Origin: Temnothorax longispinosus
Taxonomy: Eukaryota; Arthropoda; Insecta; Hymenoptera; Formicidae
NCBI RefSeq assembly: GCF_030848805.1
Contig: NC_092366.1
Location: 620,001 to 684,000 of the forward strand
Direction: 5' to 3'
DNA length: 64,000 nucleotides
Shown in pieces: positions 54,901-59,637 of this stretch; within the stretch, counting starts at the first letter, position 1, and every line of letters begins with the position of its first letter. The notes beneath the pieces were generated by a model. It saw nothing but the letters and a program-made list of their open reading frames with translations, did no database searches and was not told the origin of the DNA. A program made the translations under genes and the position numbers.

Positions 54901-56311
54901 ACATCATGGGCACGCAGCTTTTGTGAATGAAGCGATAAAAGCGGTGCGTATATAGCTATTCAGATTTTAACGTGTGTGAAGTACGCAATGCCGCTCGAAA
55001 TGTCATCGCGCGAATTTTCCCCGAACATATTTGCAAAATAAAAATTGTGTGATGTACAGAGAACAATTCATTCGCAAAAGAAAAAAAAACAATCAGCAAA
55101 TTTTCATGAAAATGTCAGGCGTTCTATTAAAAATATTGCGGCGCATAATTAAATCGTCTACATTATCTCGATTAATTTCGTTCTTTGTAATGAGTTCGCG
55201 TTTTGAATTCGCTCATCTCTGAGTTTTTATGCTTTGCACCGCGACTTTTCTGAGAATTAATTATAATAACGCGAATAGAGTGATCTCCACCTGTGTGTAT
55301 ACCTGTAAATCAGCGTGGCGTGTGCAAACGCCAAATTACATCCGAATTGCAAAGTCACATACCGGATATATACATTTCGCATGGCACAACAATGCGCGCT
55401 GCATCACAATCGCGCATCGAATTATCTCGCCATGCGACCGTTCCAATAATACGGGGCTCAAAGTGCCGGCGAATCTTGTTTGCCGCATCGCATCAATCGT
55501 AAATATTAATAATCTACCGAGAGCAAGCTGCGATGATAAACAACGATAGTCTCACCGTTCGTACGACGAATCAATACCCGACGCGATACTTGTTGCAAAG
55601 TCGGTCTCCGTGATTAAAAACGCGTCATTTGAGCAACGAACTAATGAAATTCCGCGCGAAGGCAAACAATTCGCGGATAAAACAAAATTGCGATCGATCG
55701 CGACCGAATTGGAAGTTTAATCGGACACTTGGACGGTCGTCGGGAATGGGTCGTCCACGTTCGTCGCGCGTGCTTACCAGCGCTACTTCCGAATAGATTT
55801 CAATCTCCGACACGGCGACACGATTTCCAGAGTTCAGTTTCCGCGTGTGAATGTGACTTTGATTTAACTGCAGCTTCGCGAGCGTGACGCGAGACGCGAA
55901 TCGTCGAGCGCGCGACAGTTATATAGGTTGTATAGCGATCGTTCGTCGCGTAACTGTCACGATCGTGTGTTTAACTTTAGCGCAAAGATACGCGACGTTT
56001 GAGAAACTTTGTTCTTCCGTTCGAGGAAATCGAGCCCGAAGTTTCACCCTCCGGCGAGAACGAGGAAACTCGCGTAATCCGTACCTGCCCGTGCACGCAG
56101 GCATGCACGGGCTCGCATGTATGTACTGTACTATACATACGTGCGCCGTGTGGAAAAACAGAGGGGGAAGGTGAGAGCGCGAATCGAGAGATTCGCGGTG
56201 TTCCATTATTATTTGTATTTATATCCTCGCGCGGAGATGGAAAATTTAATCTCGATATGGCGAGGAAAATTTCCCGGCAAACAATGGATTTATAAAGCAG
56301 GCACTATCGCA

Positions 56312-56361
<50 letters not shown>

Positions 56362-56862
56362 CAAACTTTCCAACGCAAACATTGTAGTACCGAGAACGGG
56401 GAGCACGAAAACCTTTGATGTTTGCGCTGTTATATTTAATATATAAATCAGCAATATATATAAAATACACTATTTGTTTGCCAAAACAAAAGTACCATTG
56501 GAAAGTCTATGCTAGCAATTTTATACATAGTTACATACTAGATAGTACGTCGTGATTAAATGCACTTCGCAGTTGTCAATTAAATAAATGATGATTAATG
56601 CCTGTCGCATCTCTCCTGGAAACAGCTAAATAAATTCCTAGAATGCGAATTTACGAAATGCATTCATTTGTCACATTTCAATTTCATTAAACAGCAATGC
56701 ATATTCGAATATATTAAACGTTATGCAATAAGCTTGTATTTATCATACGACCTTGTTAATCTCAAATTCGGTTATATTAAACAATTGTTTTAATCTTAGA
56801 CACAATAAAAAAATAAGAAACGAGATGAACTCACCAGTTTTTTGCATCTTGGGGCTGAGCAT
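8043..56862 (-). CDS. RASGRF: Ras-specific guanine nucleotide-releasing factor (RasGRF1/2 family), whole gene, 24 coding exons
   Basis: This gene encodes a dual exchange factor expected to load GTP onto Ras (C-terminal CDC25 domain) and Rac-type GTPases (DH domain), with calmodulin binding through an IQ motif. Reading GT-AG exons on the minus strand gives a continuous 1,523-residue frame; all 24 exon lengths sum to 4,572 nt and every phase agrees. Approximate domains: PH 20-130, coiled coil 128-177, IQ 243-265 (core FFRGWLCRRRW), DH 281-465, second PH 470-636, REM 690-763, Ser/Pro/Thr-rich linker 764-1180, CDC25 1183-1500. Segments such as RFLSIDFLNTFL and RVLNVLRHWVSKH are near-identical to vertebrate RasGRF as I recall it. 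Vertebrate proteins are about 1,240-1,270 residues; the excess is mainly linker. I chose the start because MQKT-VRVND matches the family N-terminus; an in-frame ATG lies five codons further upstream. RasGRF1 and RasGRF2 cannot be told apart from this sequence. Confidence 0.93.
8492..8686 (-). CDS. RASGRF: RasGRF coding exon 23 (CDC25 catalytic core)
   Basis: Residues about 1386-1450: QTIERLQHIVSSDGRFRNLR, DPPCIPYLGLYLTDLSFIEE and NFSKMRM. PCIPYLG-LTDL-FIEEG is the signature of CDC25-type exchange factors. Acceptor atttccag, donor CGAATG|gtgagc; 65 codons, phase 0 to 0. Confidence 0.97.
8790..9050. repeat. left arm of a long inverted repeat, RasGRF intron 22
   Basis: This segment read backwards matches 9770-10275. 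Shared blocks are 'ttaatcataaatatcttttt', 'agttataatatgc' and 'taaaatagtcctttttgcaa' (each the left-arm orientation). The left arm has about 50 bp not in the right arm (near 8828-8882). The two arms sit in introns 22 and 20, on either side of exons 21-22. The sequence family is dispersed: 24929-25150 has a related copy. Confidence 0.85.
9245..9527 (-). CDS. RASGRF: RasGRF coding exon 22 (CDC25 catalytic core)
   Basis: Residues about 1291-1385: EEFLGQAWMKTDK, RFNEVSQLVVSEII, ARVAAIEKWAAVADINRVLH and YRLKKTWDKVSKT. These include the helical hairpin region that opens the Ras nucleotide site. Acceptor tcttgcag, donor AAAACG|gtacgc, phase 0 at the end. Confidence 0.96.
9592..9689 (-). CDS. RASGRF: RasGRF coding exon 21 (CDC25 catalytic domain, start)
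   Basis: Residues about 1259-1291: IETLSALEIAEQMTYLDHHIF, the first helix of the CDC25/RasGEF catalytic domain (ALEIAEQLTLLDH in relatives). Acceptor ctcttcag, donor AGCGA|gtaagt. Only 64 bp separate it from exon 22. Confidence 0.95.
9770..10275. repeat. right arm of the inverted repeat, interrupted by a TA element, RasGRF intron 20
   Basis: It pairs with 8790-9050 in opposite orientation. The match runs from 9770 to 9867, is broken by a 305-bp insertion, and resumes at 10173 to about 10275. Removing the insertion and one TA restores colinearity with the left arm. Confidence 0.85.
9868..10172. mobile_element. 305-bp TA-flanked non-autonomous DNA transposon (MITE)
   Basis: The ends are inverted: GGGAAGACCGGGGC on the left and the complement of GGGGAGACCGGGGC on the right, with TA on both sides (9866-9867, 10173-10174). 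The paired repeat arm gives an empty-site comparison with a single TA, which supports TA target duplication. There is no coding capacity. Internal short palindromes occur, for example at 9999-10015. It shares termini with the larger element at 36499-37753. Confidence 0.88.
10276..10440. repeat. diverged copy of the dispersed AT-rich repeat
   Basis: The stretch ending 'gtgtatttttttgttaaac' resembles 'gtgcatttttttgttaaat' near 25100 and the block near 9070, so it belongs to the same family as the inverted-repeat arms. Copy limits are unclear. Confidence 0.5.
10660..11050 (-). CDS. RASGRF: RasGRF coding exon 20 (linker end, start of CDC25 region)
   Basis: Residues about 1128-1258: TSTAATAFAIATSAS (matches the vertebrate SAASAFAIATAGA tract), a basic stretch GRDRNRRKES, then RVLNVLRHWVSKHAQDFEMD, the helical segment just before the CDC25 core. 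Acceptor aaaatcag, donor CCATCA|gtaagt, phase 0. Confidence 0.94.
11253..11350 (+). repeat. direct repeat copy 1 (partner 11581-11675)
   Basis: It begins tgtgctgaa and ends with 'aaataatacttgactatat' followed by a near-identical catgtaataagc. The second copy at 11581-11675 differs by scattered substitutions and small indels. The start-to-start distance is about 328 bp. Confidence 0.85.
11581..11675 (+). repeat. direct repeat copy 2 (partner 11253-11350)
   Basis: Second copy of the duplication in RasGRF intron 19, same orientation as the first. Confidence 0.85.
12950..13002 (-). CDS. RASGRF: RasGRF coding exon 19 (linker)
   Basis: Residues about 1111-1128: VSSKAGVVITSFRQSHR. It resembles the short GVVMTS segment that precedes the Ala-rich stretch in vertebrate RasGRF linkers, which supports this 53-nt exon. 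Acceptor acccacag, donor CGAAG|gttcgt; two bases carry over. Confidence 0.85.
13267..13700 (-). CDS. RASGRF: RasGRF coding exon 18 (linker, Lys-Thr-Pro repeats)
   Basis: Residues about 966-1110. After VQFTYDDIPSLSQSVESVKS comes a run of Thr-Pro-Lys/Ser-Pro-Lys triplets ending in PVSPF, then a Glu/Lys-rich and Gln-rich stretch ending STISG. Each TP or SP is a minimal proline-directed kinase site. Acceptor aattatag; donor ATCTGGC|gtacgt. Phase 0 at the end fits exon 19. Confidence 0.87.
13472..13642 (-). repeat. coding minisatellite, 19 units of 9 bp (Thr-Pro-Lys)
   Basis: On the plus strand the unit is gttttcggt/c, repeated 19 times without indels; six units carry one to several substitutions. 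On the coding strand each unit gives Thr/Ser-Pro-Lys, and the 9-bp unit keeps the frame. It lies wholly inside RasGRF exon 18 and explains part of the extra linker length. Confidence 0.93.
13810..13998 (-). CDS. RASGRF: RasGRF coding exon 17 (linker, Ser-Gly repeat)
   Basis: Residues about 903-966: SAPSSPSNLSSVTLIGSTES, then a Ser-Gly/Ser-Asp run (SGSGSRSGSASGSD) written with repeated GGATCC-like hexamers, then DIETPVTTSEEDAR. Acceptor gttacag, donor GCAAGAG|gtaatc, phase 1 to 1 (189 nt). Confidence 0.88.
14310..14513 (-). CDS. RASGRF: RasGRF coding exon 16 (linker)
   Basis: Residues about 835-903: DEEQPLGLISEAP, a Ser/Pro tract (SPTSSPSSSSQSP), then KISIRVDQDGENDGCHL. This low-complexity linker between REM and CDC25 is probably a phosphorylation platform; that role is inferred. 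Acceptor gtgtttag, donor CTCACAG|gtataa, phase 1 to 1. Confidence 0.88.
14659..14763 (-). CDS. RASGRF: RasGRF coding exon 15 (linker, possible cassette exon)
   Basis: Residues about 800-835, beginning YGSEVSDTRDAKSHGSSD. The only phase-compatible donor is AAAAAGC|gtcagt, which is weak. The exon is 105 nt with phase 1 on both sides, so exon 14 could also join exon 16 directly without breaking the frame. Treat the 3' edge as uncertain. Confidence 0.6.
14872..14978 (-). CDS. RASGRF: RasGRF coding exon 14 (linker)
   Basis: Residues about 764-800, a Ser-rich linker including SETQYFEDRRKSNFSPRRTS. No domain is recognised; it is supported by an open frame, good splice sites (ttccag acceptor, ATCAG|gtgcat donor) and phase continuity with exons 13 and 15. 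Confidence 0.8.
15163..15545 (-). CDS. RASGRF: RasGRF coding exon 13 (PH2 helix and REM domain)
   Basis: Residues about 637-764. It opens EKAAWVSDISQCMDNVHFND (PH2 terminal helix) and continues DVDIRFSRTLNSCKIPQIR and ERLLQRLTDLRFLSIDFLNT, the RasGEF N-terminal (REM) motif that supports the catalytic domain. Two overlapping donors exist after GGATCCCTC; only CTCGT|gtaaat keeps the frame into exon 14. Confidence 0.94.
15546..15927. other. RasGRF intron 12 with clustered AT palindromes
   Basis: It contains a perfect palindrome at 15761-15789 (14-bp arms tgtataaataagaa with a single central base), a palindromic ATATAT/GCATAT segment just after, and a third tgtataaata-like copy at 15815-15824. 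No gene is seen. Confidence 0.75.
15928..16088 (-). CDS. RASGRF: RasGRF coding exon 12 (second PH domain, Ser-Gly insertion)
   Basis: Residues about 583-636. A Ser/Gly run (ESSGSGSGSGTS) is followed by DFKIILDIKSGGPQVIVHLVAPTMQ, the last PH2 strands. The Ser/Gly stretch is simple-sequence expansion. Acceptor aattttag; the donor is CATGCAA|gtaagt, fixed by phase. Confidence 0.92.
16270..16633. mobile_element. TTAA-flanked piggyBac-type MITE, 364 bp, RasGRF intron 11
   Basis: Both sides carry TTAA (16266-16269 and 16634-16637). The termini are inverted repeats CCCTCAGTTACCT, then a subterminal 'caccagggtctgaga' present at both ends. TTAA duplication with CCC-starting ends is typical of piggyBac-superfamily elements. 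No open frame is present, so it is non-autonomous. Confidence 0.88.
16733..16984 (-). CDS. RASGRF: RasGRF coding exon 11 (second PH domain, first half)
   Basis: Residues about 499-583: TLIQLVDKPRG, then RQCFLFSNHLLLTTRQ (the central PH strands) and an acidic loop ending ATDDD. The acidic stretch sits where vertebrate proteins have their variable PH2 loop. Acceptor tgtttcag, donor GACGATG|gtaatt. Confidence 0.94.
16985..19396. other. RasGRF intron 10, no gene recognised
   Basis: Intron of 2.4 kb. A short direct repeat (cttatgtttcta... units) lies at 17578-17636 and a small hairpin (ccccatc/gatgggg) at 18948-18967. The 17950-18230 part is CpG-richer than the rest. There is no evidence of coding or RNA genes. 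Confidence 0.6.
19397..19499 (-). CDS. RASGRF: RasGRF coding exon 10 (end of DH, start of second PH)
   Basis: Residues about 465-499: VSETENLRKNLAVERMIIEG, then CDILLDVNQVFVRQG. It is the DH-PH2 connector and follows exon 9 after only 79 bp. Acceptor tattcag, donor ACAGG|gtgagt. Confidence 0.95.
19579..19704 (-). CDS. RASGRF: RasGRF coding exon 9 (DH domain, conserved region 3)
   Basis: Residues about 423-464: VPRYIITLCELLAHTP and a helix ending SRQMHDE. PRY followed by a Leu-rich helix is the GTPase-contacting CR3 helix of DH domains. The exon is exactly 42 codons, phase 0 to 0. Acceptor gtttag, donor GACGAG|gtattt. Confidence 0.95.
19705..20368. other. RasGRF intron 8, nothing recognised
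   Basis: Ordinary AT-rich intron of 664 bp between exons 9 and 8. I see no repeat, RNA or coding signal. Confidence 0.6.
20369..20562 (-). CDS. RASGRF: RasGRF coding exon 8 (DH domain, middle)
   Basis: Residues about 358-422: GDLFDMLLPMLSIYQEYVRN and later SLETFLTYPMHQ, the DH helices before the conserved PRY segment. The acceptor is caatgcag and the donor is CATCAG|gtagga; phase 0 at the end. Confidence 0.95.
20747..20891. mobile_element. 145-bp palindromic MITE in RasGRF intron 7
   Basis: The ends are inverted: GGCCAGTATTCGTAGTCGG at left, mirrored by CCGACTATGAATACCGGCC at right. The arms continue inward with matching 'gaccgtcttaagta'-type blocks, so most of the element folds on itself. 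ATA flanks both sides (20744-20746, 20892-20894), a possible 3-bp target duplication. It is non-coding. Superfamily unassigned; a 3-bp duplication would fit a Harbinger-like origin. Confidence 0.85.
20954..21183 (-). CDS. RASGRF: RasGRF coding exon 7 (DH/RhoGEF domain, first part)
   Basis: Residues about 281-358. It includes EEEYTEQMEILVSCFLRPF and MAASSKKPP, which correspond to conserved region 1 of the Dbl-homology domain, then FLNSETVLFLHQIF. The acceptor is ctatttcag and the donor is GTTTTAG|gtatgg. Confidence 0.95.
21184..21649. other. RasGRF intron 6, nothing recognised
   Basis: Intron of 466 bp, AT-rich in the middle. No repeat or gene is identified. Confidence 0.55.
21650..21960 (-). 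CDS. RASGRF: RasGRF coding exon 6 (IQ motif)
   Basis: Residues about 178-281. A Ser/Pro-rich spacer (about 178-240) is followed by VKKVQSFFRGWLCRRRW, the IQ calmodulin-binding motif, and then IKSPHAESMRKRN leading into the DH domain. This tract is strongly conserved with vertebrate RasGRF. The acceptor is cgttacag and the donor is AACAG|gtaatt. Confidence 0.95.
21961..23785. other. RasGRF intron 5 with one imperfect inverted repeat
   Basis: Intron of 1.8 kb. Imperfect inverted arms (caccccacaccgc... and ...gcggtgtagggtgg) occur at about 22773-22800 and 22843-22867. No gene is seen in the remainder. Confidence 0.6.
22773..22867. repeat. imperfect inverted repeat, about 25-bp arms
   Basis: The left arm tcaccccacaccgcccggtg mirrors the right arm tgcgcggtgtagggtgga with several mismatches. 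It could be a decayed miniature element. Confidence 0.55.
23786..23933 (-). CDS. RASGRF: RasGRF coding exon 5 (coiled coil)
   Basis: Residues about 128-177. The heptad-rich segment KHLHLLQIVESEKTAKW and the following Glu/Lys/Leu helix match the coiled coil that lies between PH1 and the IQ motif in RasGRF. The acceptor is gattctag and the donor is GCGGAG|gttagt, ending in phase 0. Confidence 0.93.
24337..24494. repeat. two direct copies of a 58-bp AT-rich segment containing palindromes
   Basis: Copies at about 24337-24394 and 24437-24494 share cgttataatct...ttataacgtttatac. Each copy is internally palindromic (acgttata ... tataacgt). Confidence 0.7.
24929..25150. repeat. dispersed AT-rich repeat, copy with terminal hairpin
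   Basis: cacaattttaagaaatttgc near 24931 mirrors 'tttctcaaaattgtg' near 25009-25023. The inner strand resembles the inverted-repeat arm at 8961-9000, and the tail matches 10390-10430. It is a third member of the family flanking exons 21-22. Confidence 0.65.
27598..27704 (-). CDS. RASGRF: RasGRF coding exon 4 (end of first PH domain)
   Basis: Residues about 93-128, beginning HCFAISYRRENQRQYELKA and ending CKAWIDAIREA. The last segment is the C-terminal PH helix with its invariant Trp. The acceptor is tgttgcag and the donor is GCTAG|gtaaac; two bases (AG) carry into exon 5. Confidence 0.93.
29970..30035. repeat. near-perfect 30-bp hairpin
   Basis: The left arm is about 31 bp (gggacgtttacaaccaacgc and on to ttttgt), the right arm its complement with one mismatch and one base missing, and the loop is about 5 bases (cgtta). 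It may be a transcribed hairpin or the core of a tiny foldback element. No flanking duplication was identified. Confidence 0.85.
30750..30878. mobile_element. left inverted arm of a palindromic MITE-like element
   Basis: This 129-bp arm begins ttggagtgtg and matches, in reverse complement, 32451-32582. Shared blocks include ttaacggttagt, 'atgtttgtacacatat' and 'gaattttgatata'. Without the retrotransposon the element would be about 320 bp with a 50-bp loop. The superfamily is not identified. Confidence 0.88.
30942..30975. repeat. (TTC)n microsatellite, 3' tail of the retrotransposon
   Basis: About eleven TTC units; read on the minus strand they form the (GAA)n tail of the element. Confidence 0.9.
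30942..31617 (-). pseudogene. downstream coding remnants of the non-LTR element
   Basis: Frame-shifted pieces continue the polyprotein: KTQAMVIAKDPVRC and VKFNYLGVETASDRN (31390-31617), then a basic segment, and RDHVDRMGPERIAKWAKTHR with GRPPKRWYESW (30990-31158). At least two frameshifts separate them. Confidence 0.8.
31614..32450 (-). pseudogene. reverse transcriptase fragment of the non-LTR element
   Basis: About 278 residues of open frame. RT landmarks are in order: KSPGIDNITNEMI, INYGGITLLSS, GFRPNRSTLDAI, the catalytic FVDLKQAFDRI, GIRQGDSLSPTLFNL, and CYADDAVLLA with the YADD active site. The domain is recognisable and its catalytic Asp residues are kept, but there is no endonuclease upstream and the frame is lost after about 31614. 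It is therefore a dead-on-arrival copy. The ATG at 32450 is probably incidental. Confidence 0.9.
32451..32582. mobile_element. right inverted arm of the palindromic MITE-like element
   Basis: Partner of 30750-30878, ending in ...aacactccaa. Its first nine bases (atattattt) also occur at 30930-30938, immediately before the retrotransposon, which reads as a target-site duplication. Confidence 0.88.
34212..34358 (+). repeat. 51-bp tandem repeat, about 2.9 copies
   Basis: Units start at 34212, 34263 and 34314, each beginning 'aaattttatatttct' and carrying a ttatc(a/g)cg block. Units two and three are almost identical; unit one is more diverged and the third is incomplete. Confidence 0.92.
36499..37753. 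mobile_element. 1.25-kb TA-flanked non-autonomous DNA transposon
   Basis: The termini are perfect inverted repeats GGGGAGACCGGGGCTAT, flanked by TA (36497-36498, 37754-37755). Subterminal copies of the end motif recur inside: gtcggggctatctgtcc near 36866 and 'gagatagccccgcatatgag' near 37532, plus two ggctatgtgtccaca-type blocks. No transposase frame was found. It shares its terminal 13-14 bp pattern with the 305-bp element at 9868. Confidence 0.88.
38203..38233. repeat. (ATCT)n microsatellite
   Basis: Seven or so ATCT units in intron 3. Confidence 0.9.
39451..39527. repeat. (TA)n microsatellite
   Basis: Long TA array with a few ACATATAC interruptions in intron 3. Confidence 0.92.
41098..41334. 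mobile_element. TTAA-flanked piggyBac-type MITE, 237 bp, intron 3
   Basis: TTAA lies at 41094-41097 and 41335-41338. The ends CCCTTTGGCTAC and (complement) CCCTTCGGCTAC are inverted with one mismatch. An internal hairpin cagatcagaa/ttctgatctg sits at 41174-41207. Non-coding. The termini differ from the intron 11 element, so it is a separate family. Confidence 0.85.
42724..42765. repeat. (TA)n microsatellite
   Basis: TA array in intron 3, followed within 100 bp by a CT/C-rich tract (42850-42960). Confidence 0.9.
44190..44830. promoter_or_regulatory. CpG-rich island inside intron 3
   Basis: GC- and CpG-rich DNA in an AT-rich intron, with a (GA)n run at 44213-44233. Short open frames occur on both strands but none resembles a protein. 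It could be an alternative promoter or enhancer; that is inference from base composition alone. Confidence 0.35.
46232..46362 (+). repeat. direct repeat copy 1 (partner 46428-46550)
   Basis: Begins gataaaagcaagagatgctt and ends cggtttaattaataa. The partner is about 75-80% similar by eye, with shared aattaatcaagtc and tttaattaataa blocks. Confidence 0.8.
46428..46550 (+). repeat. direct repeat copy 2 (partner 46232-46362)
   Basis: Second copy, 65 bp after the first, in the same orientation. Confidence 0.8.
47157..47190. repeat. (GA)n microsatellite
   Basis: About 17 GA units in intron 3. Confidence 0.92.
48905..49002. mobile_element. 98-bp hairpin element with TA-repeat core
   Basis: The ends GTAAAAACCGCACGAAT and their complement are inverted, with an A/T-rich inner arm and a (TA)n loop, so nearly the whole segment folds into one hairpin. 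It is probably a tiny MITE or the remains of one. Flanking duplication is not clear. Confidence 0.8.
51661..51777 (-). CDS. RASGRF: RasGRF coding exon 3 (first PH domain, middle)
   Basis: Residues about 54-92, beginning NLLFYYENETC and continuing SGVVLLEGCYCDR, a clear match to the PH1 middle strands of RasGRF. The acceptor is ctgttacag and the donor is AAACAG|gtacg, phase 0 on both sides. The exon is isolated: about 3 kb from exon 2 and 24 kb from exon 4. Confidence 0.92.
51778..54762. other. RasGRF intron 2, nothing but a microsatellite
   Basis: Intron of 3 kb. A (GT)n run lies at 52531-52550. No gene, RNA or mobile element is recognised. Confidence 0.6.
54763..54893 (-). CDS. RASGRF: RasGRF coding exon 2 (first PH domain, N-terminal half)
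   Basis: Residues about 10-53. It contains the PH-domain opening LAGYLYKRTADSTKWQQRWF, the beta1-beta2 segment that in PH domains meets phosphoinositide head groups. The acceptor is ttacag|TG and the donor is CTATCAG|gtcagt. The reading frame is open slightly further upstream, but the acceptor AG fixes the exon edge. Confidence 0.92.
54894..56834. other. RasGRF intron 1, nothing but a microsatellite
   Basis: Intron of 1.9 kb. A (GA)n run lies at 56316-56358. The 55600-56150 part is CpG-rich. No coding signal is recognised. Confidence 0.6.
56316..56358. repeat. (GA)n microsatellite
   Basis: About 21 GA units in RasGRF intron 1. Confidence 0.93.
56835..56862 (-). CDS. RASGRF: RasGRF coding exon 1 (start codon)
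   Basis: The exon encodes MLSPKMQKT and one base of the next codon, then a strong donor (ACTG|gtgagt). There are two in-frame ATGs, at 56862 and 56847. The second gives MQKT, which lines up with the MQK start of vertebrate RasGRF, so either could be used. The leftover G joins TG of the next exon to give Val. The 5' UTR probably continues upstream in the same exon, to about 57050. Confidence 0.8.
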
Positions 56863-57050
56863 GATTGCAAGTCGTTACCAGGGAGGGTTGTTTCCTCACA
56901 TTTAATCTTCACAGCGGTGATTGATTGTCCAAATTACCTTGTTTGTGTTCGAAATAAGAAAATAATGCCTCGATGTTAAAGCGTCGAGAAACGTATCTCG
57001 ATCTCGCTTTCGGTGACGTCGTAGATTCATCAGAAGCCGTGCCGCTGCAT
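56863..57050 (-). other. RASGRF: candidate 5' UTR part of the start exon
   Basis: A good acceptor (ttcttctctccgcgtttgtgcag, read in two parts) ends at 57051, so the start exon may run 57050-56835. Its leader would contain upstream ATGs, including one at its very first base that stops after six codons and a longer one of about 40 codons. Such uORFs would dampen translation. This is inferred from splice-site appearance only. Confidence 0.4.
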
Positions 57051-59637
57051 CTGCACAAACGCGGAGAGAAGAATCCGCTCGATAAATCGCGCGCAACACG
57101 AGAGCGCGGATCCGTATATCAATAAAATTGTTAGTTCACAATCCGCGCGGCGGTGTTACCACCGTGTCCGATTTACTAGAGGGTAAATATTGTTGACAGA
57201 TACCATTAATATCTATTAATATGTTTATCGTTACGGAAACATATATTGACGTCCAATTTAACACTGATGTGTTCCCCGTGTAACGAAGTATTATCGAGTT
57301 TCATCACAGGGACCCGCCCGCGCCAATAACGTTAATTTGTATGAATCAGATGGATGATGGATCATTAATTCGTAACGGATAAATATTGTTATCGAGCCGA
57401 TTCGACGTATAACCGAAATTATACGTGTATCCCTGAATAAACATCGGAATAACTAACTCGCGCACTGGCATCCCGCGCGATATAACTATGCGCTGAAGCA
57501 CAATAATTTTATGGCGACTGAATCGGAACTGTATAAAGTAAAACTTAATTTTCCGTACACGCCGCGGTGGCGTTAATTAAAAATCCTAATATCACATTAC
57601 AAATCGCTTCCGATCTCTTAACTCGTTTATTATATAATACGTCGGGATCATTTGTTCCGCGTCATTCTTATCCTCGTAAAAACGAGCGAGCGCGCGTGAA
57701 CCGCCACTACAAGCAGGAAATTGAAACGACGGCATACGTAAGGACCCGAGGAAATAAGATCTTGCTGCTGTTTACGATTAAATTCGATATTCTCGAGTAC
57801 TTAATAGCTTTAACGTTAATGCGATTCCAATGATAGCCGTTACGATTACTTCCGATTCCCGCTGATTGCGAGTGCAACTTTGACGCTTTTTTATACATGA
57901 ATCACATTAATCCTTTTTCCGAGATATCGAGCTGCCGAAGCGCATTAATGTTCTACAATCCGGTTATATTGAATAGAAGAAAAATATTATTTTATTCTTA
58001 GGCAAGAGATGTTATATGCGTTCTAATGAAAAGTTTTATATAGGATACGAAAGTAAGAGTATTACAAACTGTATTCTCGGAAAACTGAAGATGGCAACAA
58101 AATCTTTTCTAGTATTTCTGGATTCGCCTTTCATGTGATATATGAGCTACCGCTGTCAGAGAACGGCAAGGAAGCAAATCCTTCGTCTTTTTAAAAATAA
58201 AATTATCTTTTCTTACACAAATTGGCTTCTCTCGGCTTTTTATGTAACACTATTAAACTAGGGTTCATCAAAAATGCATATTTTCTCTCCGTAAGAGATA
58301 TTTTACATTTTATTCTGATATATTTTGATATAAAATGTGATATATTCCGTAAAAAGCATTCATTTTCTAATGACCTTACTTTGTATGTAGAATGAGGAGA
58401 AGAATCGATCGACGCAAAAACAGACGTAACGGCATTCGAAGGAAAAAAAAACAATTGCACATTGCGGATGCATTATATTTATGTGCAAAGAATAGAATCA
58501 TAAATCGATCAAAGGTCAAAGTGAATCTTTTATTCAATATTTTATATTTTATATTAGAATATAATATAAAAGAAATCTTTATTATTTGTTGTAGAATTGT
58601 ATAAAAAGAATTGATCTATATATATATATAAAATATTTGTACTTCAAAAACAAAAAGTTAATAATGGTAGTCCATATACATGAATGGCCCCGGCAAACCT
58701 TAAAATATTAAAGTTGATTATGCCATCTTTAATAATTCACAAGGAAATAGCTTGTAACTGTAATTTCATAGTCTGTATATATGTATATAATGACTGTATT
58801 ATCCCTATATAATAATTTTGTGCGCAACAACTCCATAATCGATGGAAATTAATCGATATTGTACGGTTTATCTTACGGTTTATAAATACTGCCGCATTTA
58901 CGCCGACAAAATGATGAAAGTAGGAGGAGATTCGCATGTAGTCTGTTTACAAGTGAAAATATGCTGAGTTATACGATAGCTTTTTATTTAAAGCTCGTAA
59001 GCCGCGTAGCTCTAGGAGTTTTCCGATAAATACACTCAGCCATACGGATCCATTTTTTTTTATAACACTCGCCAGATATATACCCATTTTAAAAATACCC
59101 CTGCGCATTTTCCAATCTCATAATCAATTGCTCCATTTATTAATTTCTAATATTCGTAATAGAAATTTTAAATTATCGTATGTTTACATTCGTTTTCTCG
59201 AATCGTTATCCTTAATCTCGGAGCCAGTGAGAGAAGAGAGGAAGGATATAATTCGGATCCCCGTATAATTTAAATCCGCTTTCCCCCCTCCTCCACTGTT
59301 TGCATTTATGTTAATGAGCTGTGATAGCAGCTCTTTCCATCGATATCTAAATAAAGATCGTCACTTCTACCAAGAGAGGCTATAAAAGACCGAGGACGCG
59401 CACGAAACTCGAAAAGACTACTTAGAAGTATTAAATAAAACAAAAAAAAATTGACACAATAGGCAGATTTGGGTGAATCTGCGAAAGGTGAATTTTTGAA
59501 AGGCGGAAGAGCTTATGCGGAAGCGTTCTTTCAAAATCCTCCCCCTTGGCGGAGAAGAACACGAAATGAGGAAGGGAAGAAAAGAAGGATCAGAAGATAA
59601 AAGAAAAATTCAAAGTGCGTGTCCTCTTTCACAGTAC
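57051..59637. other. probable 5' intron of RasGRF, nothing recognised
   Basis: AT-rich DNA between the candidate leader exons. A short TA run lies at 58616-58630. No gene or transposon is recognised. Confidence 0.45.
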